Of a stretch of DNA of 7,465 nucleotides, positions 1 through 5,660 are shown piece after piece; within the stretch, counting starts at the first letter, position 1; every line of letters begins with the position of its first letter. This DNA comes from Acidobacteriota bacterium (GTDB taxonomy: Bacteria > Acidobacteriota > HRBIN11): the NCBI GenBank assembly GCA_030550225.1, contig JAUQPV010000120.1, forward strand, positions 1 through 7,465, read 5' to 3'. A program made the position numbers and the translations under genes. Under the pieces are notes generated by a model, which was not told where the DNA came from, ran no database searches, and saw only the letters and a list, made by a program, of their open reading frames with translations.

Positions 1-72
1 GGCCTCCCCCAGGAGGACGACCAGACGGTCGTCCTCATCCGGAAAGTTGACAGGGGGGCAGTCCCTGATTAG
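1..72 (+). CDS. C-terminal fragment of a probable PP2C/SpoIIE-type protein phosphatase (5' truncated)
   Basis: Frame 1 is open from the window edge to a TAG at 70-72 and encodes 23 residues that include EDDQTVVLIRKV. The pattern acidic-Asp-Asp-x-Thr-hydrophobic-Arg is how many PP2C-type and RsbU/SpoIIE-type serine/threonine phosphatases end: an aspartate near the metal site, then the last beta strand. This is family knowledge applied to a very short fragment, so the product is tentative. The gene would end about 110 bases before the first ATP synthase gene, on the same strand. A perfect 10-bp inverted repeat at 13-36 lies inside these codons and is therefore probably coding coincidence. Alternatively this is non-coding DNA. 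Confidence 0.45.
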   Translation, partial: GLPQEDDQTVVLIRKVDRGAVPD

Positions 73-75
73 CAT
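47..75 (+). promoter_or_regulatory. Candidate sigma70-type promoter for the atp cluster
   Basis: A perfect TTGACA -35 box lies at 47-52. Seventeen bases later, TAGCAT at 70-75 matches the -10 consensus at four of six positions; the AT-rich stretch to 80 (CATTATAG) offers alternative -10 boxes at longer spacing. It overlaps the last codons and stop of the upstream fragment and would start transcription near 82, giving a leader of about 100 bases before the b' start at 180. A GGGGGC/GCCCCC inverted repeat (54-59 with 81-86) surrounds the -10 area. The position before the first gene of the cluster supports it; the -10 match is only fair. Confidence 0.4.
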
Positions 76-179
76 TATAGGCCCCCGCGCGAGGGGATAT
101 CCGCCGCACCGCATCCGCCGACATGGACCGGCTTCGGCCGGACCTCGCGGCTGGCTACCCTGGCTTACGAGGCATCTCC

Positions 180-743
180 ATGAGCAGTGGGTTGTTCTGT
201 CTGGGGATGAGTTTGGCTCACCGGATGACTGAGGCGGCATCTGGTGAAGCGTCGGGCGGGGGGTCCTTCCTGAGCGTCAACGGACTCGTCTTGGTCGTAG
301 CCGTTTTGGTCGCCCTCCTATGGGGCGTTTTACAACGGGTGTACTTTCAGCCCCTCCGCCGTGTCTTGGAAGAGCGGTACCGCCTGACGCTGGGGCGCCT
401 GCAGGAAGCCCAGGAAATCTTGAAGCACGTCGAGCGGGAGCAAGCCCGTTACGAAGCGGCCATCCGGGAGGTTCGCCAGTATGCGAATCAACGGATGGCC
501 GAGGCGCGGGCCGCCGCTGAAGCCCAGCGGGTGGCCTTGATCGAGCAGGCCCGCCAGGAGACGCGGGCACGGATCGAGGAGGCCCGGGCCCACCTGCAAC
601 GTCAGGCCGAACAGGTCAAGCAGGCGCTTCAACTGGAGATCGACCGATTGGCCCTGGAGGTCGTCCAGCGGATCCTCCAGCGCCCCCTGGTGCTTTCGCC
701 AGACCAGGTCGAGCAAATCCGAGACGAGGTCTTACGGACGTAA
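180..743 (+). CDS. atpF': F0F1 ATP synthase subunit b' (peripheral stalk)
   Basis: The protein forms half of the peripheral stalk that keeps the alpha/beta hexamer from turning with the rotor. One membrane segment is visible at about residues 32-52 (LVLVVAVLVALLWGVL), followed by YFQPLRRVLEERY, the b/b'-type junction where the helix leaves the membrane. A long charged, Ala/Glu/Arg/Gln-rich coiled coil then runs to the end. I chose ATG 180 (187 aa) because GAGG at 169-172 sits 7 bases upstream. ATG 123 (206 aa) lacks a ribosome site, and ATG 225 (172 aa) is also possible. The family is usually about 150-200 residues. It is called b' rather than b because it precedes a second, signal-peptide-bearing b gene. 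Two different b genes in tandem are typical of cyanobacteria, some Proteobacteria and related groups, where the stalk is a b/b' heterodimer. Confidence 0.85.
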   Translation: MSSGLFCLGMSLAHRMTEAASGEASGGGSFLSVNGLVLVVAVLVALLWGVLQRVYFQPLRRVLEERYRLTLGRLQEAQEILKHVEREQARYEAAIREVRQYANQRMAEARAAAEAQRVALIEQARQETRARIEEARAHLQRQAEQVKQALQLEIDRLALEVVQRILQRPLVLSPDQVEQIRDEVLRT

Positions 744-748
744 GCCGT

Positions 749-782
749 CGTCCCGGGCCGATAGGTCGGAGGGGTCGGGACG
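749..782 (+). other. Stem-loop in the atpF'-atpF spacer
   Basis: CGTCCCG (749-755) and CGGGACG (776-782) are perfectly complementary 7-mers. A small inner stem, CCGA/TCGG, closes over TAGG (758-769 region). There is no T-run after it, so it does not look like an intrinsic terminator. It ends 17 bases before the AAGGAGG ribosome site of the next gene and could protect the mRNA or modulate translation of b; that role is inference. Confidence 0.4.
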
Positions 783-813
783 AAGCCTTACAGGGTCGAA
801 GGAGGCGAAGACG

Positions 814-1443
814 GTGATGGGACACGGAACGCCATGGAGCCGACGGGTCTGGGGCGTTTGGTTCCTCGTGGGCCTCTGTCTCCTATCCAGTCCGGTAATG
901 GCTCGGCCGGACGAGGCCCCGGCCGAGGCAGGTCCCCATTTAGGGGTCTTGCACTATGTGGGTCGAGCCATTAACTTCGGCTTCCTGGCTTTCATCCTGT
1001 ACTATCTCGTCGTTCGGGTCGGCCGTCTACCGGACGCCCTCCAGACCCAACGGGAAGAGCTCCTTCGGGAGATGGAGGAGGCCCATCAGCAGAAAGAGGC
1101 CGCCGAGGCCAAGTGGCAGGAGGTCCAAGCCCGTCTCCAGGGTCTGTCCGACGAACTGGAACGTATGCGTCAGGCGGCCGAGGCCGATGCCCGGCAGGAG
1201 GCCGAGCGTATCTTGGCTGAGGCGACAGCCGAGGTCGAGCGCCTGAAGCGCTTGGCCGAGGAGGAAATTCGCCGAGCGGCGGCCTTCGCTCGGGCGGAGG
1301 TCCAGGCTTACGTGGCCACGGCCGTGGCCCGGATGGTCGAGGGCCTCCTGAGGGCCCACCTGACGCCTGAGGACCATGTCCGCCTGATCGAGGCGTCCCT
1401 GGGCAAATTGACCGAGACGTTCGATTTGGGCCGACGTGGATAG
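814..1443 (+). CDS. atpF: F0F1 ATP synthase subunit b (with N-terminal signal peptide)
   Basis: Second peripheral-stalk subunit, 209 aa. The N-terminus looks like a cleavable signal peptide: basic WSRR, hydrophobic WGVWFLVGLCLL, then SSPVMA with likely cleavage after residue 30. The membrane helix follows at about 51-68 (RAINFGFLAFILYYLVV), then a long coiled coil rich in Glu, Ala and Arg (about 75-180). Signal peptides on subunit b are known in several diderm lineages with the paired b genes. The AAGGAGG ribosome site at 799-805 serves GTG 814 (8 bases away) or ATG 817 (11 bases); the two differ by one residue. It sits 70 bases after b' and is followed by an unusually long 301-base spacer before delta. 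Confidence 0.85.
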   Translation: MMGHGTPWSRRVWGVWFLVGLCLLSSPVMARPDEAPAEAGPHLGVLHYVGRAINFGFLAFILYYLVVRVGRLPDALQTQREELLREMEEAHQQKEAAEAKWQEVQARLQGLSDELERMRQAAEADARQEAERILAEATAEVERLKRLAEEEIRRAAAFARAEVQAYVATAVARMVEGLLRAHLTPEDHVRLIEASLGKLTETFDLGRRG

Positions 1444-1542
1444 GACCGGCCGACTATCATCGGTAACAGAGCTGTTCGGCCCATAAGAATGGCATCGGGA
1501 CGGCTTTTCCATTGCCTGGGAAGCACGATTTTTCAGGCAGAA
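1444..1542. other. Non-coding spacer DNA, first part of the atpF-atpH gap
   Basis: No credible gene is seen. Weak inverted repeats are present: GGCCGA (1448-1453) with TCGGCC (1476-1481), and TGCCTG (1513-1518) with CAGGCA (1534-1539) around a 15-base loop ending in a T-run. Neither is a convincing terminator, and a terminator here would separate b from delta. Together with the repeat element that follows, this makes a gap of about 300 bases in a cluster where delta and alpha overlap. Confidence 0.5.
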
Positions 1543-1727
1543 TGGGTGTTGGGTGCTGGGTGTGAAAGACCCCGGACCACTGACCATAGACCTGTTTCGG
1601 AAGTCCGGTTCGCTTCGTCTTGAGACGGGGTATTCCGGCGGCTCCGTTCGGTCCGGGCTCTATGGCCTGTGGTCTGTAGTCTCTTGAGACTAACACCCAA
1701 CACCCAGCACCGAGCACCTAACACCGA
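1543..1727. repeat. Mirror-symmetric period-7 repeat element between atpF and atpH
   Basis: The left arm has three heptamers TGGGTGT/TGGGTGC/TGGGTGT (1543-1563), a 4-base gap, then four GACC-headed heptamers (1568-1595). The right arm repeats both families in inverted order: five heptamers of the form NNNGGTC, allowing one or two changes (1647-1681), then, after a short CTTGAGAC-containing hairpin, five of the form RCACCNA (1693-1727). In register, GACCACT and GACCATA of the left arm face complements of GACCACA and GGCCATA. TGGGTGTTGGGTGC (1543-1556) matches the complement of 1693-1706 at 13 of 14 positions. The whole could fold as one large imperfect hairpin around a loop region at 1596-1646. 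Minor reverse-strand ORFs here are by-products of the repeat. Confidence 0.75.
1678..1691 (+). other. Short hairpin AGTCTC-TT-GAGACT
   Basis: A perfect 6-bp stem with a 2-base centre (unlikely to close fully as RNA) separates the two heptamer families of the right arm. It carries one of three CTTGAGAC copies in this spacer (1619-1626, 1683-1690, 1730-1737). The first copy sits in a similar small palindrome, CGTCT-TG-AGACG (1616-1627). Confidence 0.4.
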
Positions 1728-1744
1728 GCCTTGAGACGACAGCC

Positions 1745-2314
1745 ATGCTCCGAGAAGGCATCGCTCGGCGGTATGCCCGGGCCTTGCTGGACGTTGTCCT
1801 ACCCCGGGACCTCTACGAACGAATTCACCAAGAGCTGAAGGATTTGGAAGTCCTGTTTCGGGAGCTTCCGGACTTGGTCCGGTCTCTCGAACAGCCCGGC
1901 CGGCCGCTACGGGAAAAGCGCCGTGTCATCGGGGAACTCGGCCAGCGACTGGACTTGCATCCCCTGACGGTCCGGTTCCTGGAGCTGGTCGCAGAGAACC
2001 GGCGGCTTCGAGATTGGTCGGCTATCCTGCGCCTCTTGGAACGTCTGTACCAAGAGGCCCAGGGCATCCAGCCCCTCCAGGTCATCACGGCCGTTCCCCT
2101 GGACGACCGCCTGCGTCGACAGGTCCGTCAGGCCCTGGAGGACCTGACCGGCCGCCGGGTCGTCATGGAGGAGCAGGTCGACCCCCGCATCCTGGGGGGC
2201 TTCATCGTCCGCATCGGTTCGGTATATTATGACGGAAGCGTCGTCGCCCAGATCCGCCAGATCCGGGACCAACTGATGGGAGGTGGACGCTATGGCGACC
2301 ACGATTCGACCTGA
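1745..2314 (+). CDS. atpH: F0F1 ATP synthase subunit delta (OSCP homologue)
   Basis: Delta sits on top of the F1 head and ties it to the peripheral stalk. The 189-aa protein is close to the usual 175-185. Family marks are an N-terminal IARRYARALLDV (6-17), where the alpha-helical bundle that binds the alpha N-terminus begins, FLELVAENRRL (78-88), and the C-terminal DPRILGGFIVRIGS...YDGSV (146-166), the conserved delta signature region. The start ATG 1745 gives a standard N-terminus, but its upstream bases (GAGACGACAGCC) hold only a weak ribosome site. Translation may depend on leader structure, since the period-7 element ends 17 bases before the start. The 3' end overlaps atpA by 23 bases, which suggests translational coupling. 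Confidence 0.93.
   Translation: MLREGIARRYARALLDVVLPRDLYERIHQELKDLEVLFRELPDLVRSLEQPGRPLREKRRVIGELGQRLDLHPLTVRFLELVAENRRLRDWSAILRLLERLYQEAQGIQPLQVITAVPLDDRLRRQVRQALEDLTGRRVVMEEQVDPRILGGFIVRIGSVYYDGSVVAQIRQIRDQLMGGGRYGDHDST
2278..2283 (+). promoter_or_regulatory. Ribosome binding site deciding the atpA start
   Basis: GGGAGG lies inside the atpH coding region, 8 bases before ATG 2292. It favours that ATG over the in-frame GTG at 2283, which overlaps the site itself. Reading through atpH would keep this region open, consistent with coupling of delta and alpha synthesis. Confidence 0.65.
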
Positions 2315-3821
2315 CGAGATCGCTACTGTCTTACGTCGACGGCTCGAAGAGCTGGAGACCCGCATCGACCTCTCGGAGACCGGGACGGTCCTGAGCGTCG
2401 GGGACGGCATCGCTACGATCTATGGCCTCGAGAAAGTCATGTACGGCGAGATGCTCGTGTTCCCGCACGACGTATACGGGATCGCCATGAACCTGGAAGA
2501 GGACACGGTCGGGGCCGTCCTGTTGGGGGACTTCACGAAGATCCGGTCCGGCGACGAAGTCCGGCGGACCCGGCGGATCATCAGCGTGCCCGTCGGGGAG
2601 GCCCTAATCGGGCGGGTCGTGAATGCCCTCGGGGAGCCCATCGACGGGAAAGGACCCATCGAGGCCAAGCAGTACAACCCCGTCGAGCGACTCGCTCCGG
2701 GTGTCGTCGACCGGCGACCGGTCCACCAGCCCCTCCAGACGGGGATCATCGCCATCGATGCCATGATCCCCATCGGCCGGGGCCAGCGGGAGCTCATCAT
2801 CGGAGACCGCCAGACGGGAAAGACGGCCATCCTGCTCGACACGATCATCAATCAGAAGGGGCAAGACGTCATCTGCGTCTACGTGGCCATCGGCCAGAAG
2901 CAGTCGACCATCGCTCAGGTCGTCAAGACCCTCGAAGACTACGGGGCGATGGATTACACGATCGTCGTCGCCGCTTCGGCCAGCGAGCCGGCCCCGATGC
3001 TCTACCTGGCGCCTTACACGGGCTGTGCCATCGGCGAGTACTTCCGAGACACGGGCCGCCACGCCCTCGTCTGCTACGACGACCTGTCCAAGCACGCTGT
3101 GGCCTACCGCGAGATCTCCCTTCTGCTCCGGCGGCCGCCCGGCCGGGAGGCTTACCCCGGTGACATCTTCTACCTCCACTCCCGGCTCCTTGAACGGGCC
3201 GCCAAGCTTAGCGACGAAAACGGGGGCGGCTCCCTGACAGCCCTGCCCGTCATCGAGACCCAAGCCGGCGACGTCTCGGGCTACATCCCGACCAACGTCA
3301 TCTCGATCACCGACGGCCAGATCTACCTCGAATCCGAGCTTTTCTACGCCGGCATCCGACCGGCCATCAACGTCGGTATCTCCGTCTCCCGGGTCGGCGG
3401 CGCCGCCCAGGTGAAGGCTATGAAGCAGGTCGCCGGCTTCCTCCGCCTGGAGCTCGCCCAGTACCGGGAGCTGGCCGCTTTCGCTCAGTTCGGCTCCGAA
3501 CTCGACCCGGCGACCCAGCGGCAGTTGGCTCGCGGCGAGCGTCTGACCGAGCTCCTGAAACAGCCCCAGTTCCAGCCCGTGTCCGTCGAAAAACAAGTTG
3601 CCATCATCTTCGCCGGGACGGAAGGCTACTTGGACGACCTGCCCGTCTCCGAGTGCGGTCCCTTCAAGTACGCCCTGTTCGAGTACATCGACAAGTACAA
3701 CCCGCCGGCCATCCGGGCCCTCCGGGAGAAACTGGAGATCACCGACGACATCCGGCGCCAGCTCCACGACCTCCTGAAAGAGTTCAAGGAAAAGTTCGTC
3801 GCCGAACGGAATCTGCGATAG
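2292..3821 (+). CDS. atpA: F0F1 ATP synthase subunit alpha
   Basis: Alpha is the non-catalytic nucleotide-binding subunit that alternates with beta in the F1 hexamer and carries the arginine finger completing the beta site. At 509 aa from ATG 2292 it is the normal family length. The order is an N-terminal delta-binding helix (about 1-25), a beta-barrel (about 26-95), the P-loop GDRQTGKT (171-178; the Gln form is typical of alpha), and ISVSRVGGAAQVKAMK around 363-378 with the predicted arginine finger at R367. An all-helical C-terminal domain ends in EFKEKFVAERNLR. No key residue is missing and no frameshift is seen. It overlaps the end of atpH; a 107-base repeat-like spacer separates it from atpG. 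A long reverse-strand reading frame across it is a codon-bias shadow. Confidence 0.98.
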   Translation: MATTIRPDEIATVLRRRLEELETRIDLSETGTVLSVGDGIATIYGLEKVMYGEMLVFPHDVYGIAMNLEEDTVGAVLLGDFTKIRSGDEVRRTRRIISVPVGEALIGRVVNALGEPIDGKGPIEAKQYNPVERLAPGVVDRRPVHQPLQTGIIAIDAMIPIGRGQRELIIGDRQTGKTAILLDTIINQKGQDVICVYVAIGQKQSTIAQVVKTLEDYGAMDYTIVVAASASEPAPMLYLAPYTGCAIGEYFRDTGRHALVCYDDLSKHAVAYREISLLLRRPPGREAYPGDIFYLHSRLLERAAKLSDENGGGSLTALPVIETQAGDVSGYIPTNVISITDGQIYLESELFYAGIRPAINVGISVSRVGGAAQVKAMKQVAGFLRLELAQYRELAAFAQFGSELDPATQRQLARGERLTELLKQPQFQPVSVEKQVAIIFAGTEGYLDDLPVSECGPFKYALFEYIDKYNPPAIRALREKLEITDDIRRQLHDLLKEFKEKFVAERNLR

Positions 3822-3825
3822 GTCA

Positions 3826-3913
3826 AAGTAACGCAGTGACGAAGGGATGACGTAAGGATGATCCCGACCTGCCTAACAGCCGAACTGCCGGATCCCCGAC
3901 CTGCCCGATCCCT
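3826..3913. repeat. Degenerate period-8 repeat in the atpA-atpG spacer
   Basis: Almost the whole 107-base spacer can be cut into octamers. AAGTAACG, CAGTGACG, AAGGGATG and ACGTAAGG (3826-3857) come first. After a transition unit there follow GACCTGCC, TAACAGCC, GAACTGCC, GGATCCCC, GACCTGCC and CGATCCCT (3866-3913); GACCTGCC recurs exactly, 32 bases apart. The units are diverged, so the period is visible mainly through the CC at the end and the purine-A near the start of units. No gene or terminator is seen. The spacer ends in the weak ribosome region of atpG. Confidence 0.5.
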
Positions 3914-3928
3914 CTTGGATGGACGGCC

Positions 3929-4804
3929 ATGCCTGCTTTGATCGCCCTCCGACGGAAAATTCGAAGCGTCCGTTCGACCCGGCGGATCACGAACGCCATG
4001 AAGATCATCGCCGCCACGCGGGTCCGCCGGGCCCAGGAGGCCCTTTGGCAACTACGTCCTTATGCCTGGCGGATGCAGGACGTCCTCCGGTCTCTGGCCA
4101 GCCGGGTCCGGCCTGAACTCCATCCCCTCCTCCGCTGGCCGGAGGCCGAACAGCGGGTCGACCTCCTGGTCGTCACGGCCGACCGGGGCCTGTGCGGGGC
4201 CTTCAACCACAATATCATCCGGGAGGCCCTCCGGTTCCTCCACGGTTTTCCGCCTGACACGGAACTCCGGCTCTGGTGTATCGGCCGGAAGGGTCATGAC
4301 TTCTTCCGGAAACGGCGGTGGCCTATCGTGTATGCCTATCGGGACATCTTTCGCCGGGTCGACTATACGGTCGCCCAGACGATCGCCCGTCAGCTCGTCG
4401 AGGAATTCGTCTCCGAGCGGATCCATGCCGCCTACGTCGTATACAACGAATACAAGTCGGCCCTCGTCCAGCGGGTCGTCATCGAGCGCCTCCTACCCCT
4501 GCAACGCATGGAGTTCTCTCCCGTCGAGCCGCCCGTCGAGTATATCTACGAGCCCGAGCCGGAGCGGATCTTCGAAGCCCTCCTCCCCAAGCACGTCGTC
4601 ATCCAGGTCTACCGTATCCTGCTGGAATCCCAGGCCGCTGAACAGTCGGCCCGGATGGTCGCCATGGACATGGCGACCAAAAACGCCGACAAGGTCATCT
4701 ACAAGCTGACCCTCCTCCTGAACAAGACGCGGCAGGCCGCCATCACGAAGGAGATCTTGGAGATCATCAGTGGCGCCGAGGCCCTCCGGAAGGCCCGAAC
4801 GTGA
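3929..4804 (+). CDS. atpG: F0F1 ATP synthase subunit gamma
   Basis: Gamma is the central shaft that rotates inside the alpha/beta hexamer. The 291-aa length is standard. Visible marks: an N-terminal coiled-coil half IRSVRSTRRITNAMKIIAA (11-29) followed by TRVRRAQEAL, the Rossmann-like core with ADRGLCGAFN (84-93), and the C-terminal signature from EQSARMVAMDMATKNA (238-253) through LLLNKTRQAAITKEILEIISGAEAL, which forms the other half of the shaft. I see no large insertion of the kind that carries the redox switch in cyanobacterial and plastid gamma. Start ATG 3929 gives the canonical MPALIALRRKIRS; upstream GGATGGA is a poor ribosome site. The gene that follows is not atpD, so the cluster ends here. 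Confidence 0.97.
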   Translation: MPALIALRRKIRSVRSTRRITNAMKIIAATRVRRAQEALWQLRPYAWRMQDVLRSLASRVRPELHPLLRWPEAEQRVDLLVVTADRGLCGAFNHNIIREALRFLHGFPPDTELRLWCIGRKGHDFFRKRRWPIVYAYRDIFRRVDYTVAQTIARQLVEEFVSERIHAAYVVYNEYKSALVQRVVIERLLPLQRMEFSPVEPPVEYIYEPEPERIFEALLPKHVVIQVYRILLESQAAEQSARMVAMDMATKNADKVIYKLTLLLNKTRQAAITKEILEIISGAEALRKART

Positions 4805-4806
4805 TA

Positions 4807-4890
4807 AGGGCATAGAGCATAGGGTATAGGGTATACAGCAAAGGGCACGGAGCATAGGGTACTTGCTCTTTGCTCTTGGCCCTTGGCCCT
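4807..4890. repeat. Period-7 repeat with orientation flip after atpG
   Basis: Eight consecutive heptamers of the form RGRGYAN (AGGGCAT, AGAGCAT, AGGGTAT, AGGGTAT, ACAGCAA, AGGGCAC, GGAGCAT, AGGGTAC) run from 4807 to 4862. ACAGCAA departs from the pattern at one base. Immediately after, with no gap, the same motif continues as its reverse complement: TTGCTCT, TTGCTCT, TGGCCCT, TGGCCCT (4863-4890; complements AGAGCAA and AGGGCCA). The array begins two bases after the atpG stop and could fold as an imperfect hairpin. It has no T-run, so it is not a standard terminator. No coding is credible; the reverse-strand frame here is low complexity. Confidence 0.75.
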
Positions 4891-4922
4891 TTACGTGAGC
4901 CACTGAAAGGCAGGAACGGGTC

Positions 4923-5660
4923 ATGGCGGACCGGCCGGACACGCCGCCGATTCGGGCCGTCGGGCTTTCTAAGACCTACACCCTGGGACGCGTCCAGGTC
5001 CCGGCCGTCCGGGACGTCCACCTGACGGTCCCGGCGGGTCGCCTCGTCGTCATCATGGGGCCGTCGGGGAGCGGTAAGACGACCCTCCTGTCGATGCTGG
5101 GCTGTATCCTGCGGCCGACGGCGGGGGAGCTCTACATCGCCGGCCAGCGGGTCGAGCGGTGGGACGAGGCCTATCTGCCGTACATCCGGCGGCAATACAT
5201 CGGCTTCATCTTCCAGCAATTCAACCTCCTGCGGGCCCTGACGGCCCTGGAGAACGTCGAGATCGCCCTGCACCTGCGGGGCATCCGAGGCCGGGCCGCT
5301 CGGGCGCGAGCCGCCGAGGCCTTAGCCCAGGTCGGCCTGGCCGACCGTCTGCACTTCTATCCGAAGGACCTGAGCGGCGGCGAGCAGCAGCGAGTCGCCA
5401 TCGCTCGGGCCATCGTGGCCGACCCCCTCATCCTGCTGGCCGACGAGCCGACAGCGAACTTAGATTCTGTCACGGGCCACCATGTCGTCGAGCACCTGCG
5501 GGCGGTGACCTACGAGCGTCAGATGGCGACCGTTGTCGTCACTCACGACCATCGGATCGTAGCCTTAGCCGACGAGGTCTACTACATGGAGGACGGATGT
5601 CTGAGACGGTCCGAAAAATCCGCCTTGTCGCTCTCGGCCTCGGCATCGTTCTCCTCCTGA
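4923..5660 (+). CDS. ABC transporter ATP-binding protein, MacB/LolD/DevA class
   Basis: This is the cytoplasmic ATPase of an ABC system of the lipoprotein-release/macrolide-export type; it would hydrolyse ATP to drive a two-subunit FtsX-like permease. All motifs are intact: Walker A GPSGSGKT (46-53), Q-loop in FIFQQFNLL (95-103), signature LSGGEQQR (150-157), Walker B LILLADEPTANLD with catalytic Glu (169-181), and H-loop VVTHDH (205-210). Length is 245 aa; relatives usually stop soon after the YMEDG strand (221-225). Here the frame continues for about 20 Ser/Ala-rich residues that overlap the next gene. An AGGA at 4912-4915 precedes ATG 4923 by 7 bases. The adaptor gene overlaps it; no permease is present, so the substrate cannot be told. 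Confidence 0.93.
   Translation: MADRPDTPPIRAVGLSKTYTLGRVQVPAVRDVHLTVPAGRLVVIMGPSGSGKTTLLSMLGCILRPTAGELYIAGQRVERWDEAYLPYIRRQYIGFIFQQFNLLRALTALENVEIALHLRGIRGRAARARAAEALAQVGLADRLHFYPKDLSGGEQQRVAIARAIVADPLILLADEPTANLDSVTGHHVVEHLRAVTYERQMATVVVTHDHRIVALADEVYYMEDGCLRRSEKSALSLSASASFSS
5588..5592 (+). promoter_or_regulatory. Ribosome binding site of the adaptor gene
   Basis: GGAGG lies within the ATPase coding sequence, 4 bases before ATG 5597. The spacing is short but this is the only site before a start that keeps the membrane anchor. It argues against the much longer upstream extension of the adaptor frame, which only mirrors the ATPase codons. Confidence 0.55.

Noticed and set aside
13..36. Perfect 10-bp inverted repeat with a 4-base loop, possible terminator
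   Set aside because: It falls inside codons of the phosphatase-like tail (Glu-Asp-Asp-Gln-Thr-Val-Val-Leu) and has no T-run. Repeated GAC and GTC codons explain it.
1512..1540. Intrinsic terminator after atpF (TGCCTG / CAGGCA with T-run)
   Set aside because: The stem is only 6 bp with a 15-base loop, and the T-run lies in the loop, not after the stem.
1457..1724. Two small reverse-strand open frames in the atpF-atpH spacer
   Set aside because: Their peptides simply spell the heptamer repeats (runs like LGAGCWVL), and they have no supported start or family resemblance.
2604..3767. A 387-codon open frame on the reverse strand opposite atpA
   Set aside because: It lies wholly antisense to an intact, highly conserved gene. 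Its composition (Asp/Val/Gly rich) is what GC-rich codons give when read backwards, and no domain is recognisable.
4807..4890. CRISPR array
   Set aside because: The units are 7 bases with no spacers between them and they invert midway. No cas gene is present.
4767..5273. A 168-codon reverse-strand open frame across the atpG-ABC spacer
   Set aside because: Its middle is low-complexity translation of the heptamers (Leu/Tyr/Pro runs), and the rest is antisense to the ATPase gene.
5159..5596. In-frame N-terminal extension of the HlyD-type protein (146 residues)
   Set aside because: It is a Pro/Arg/Gly-rich shadow of the ABC ATPase codons. The signal-anchor after ATG 5597 and the GGAGG at 5588 define the real start.
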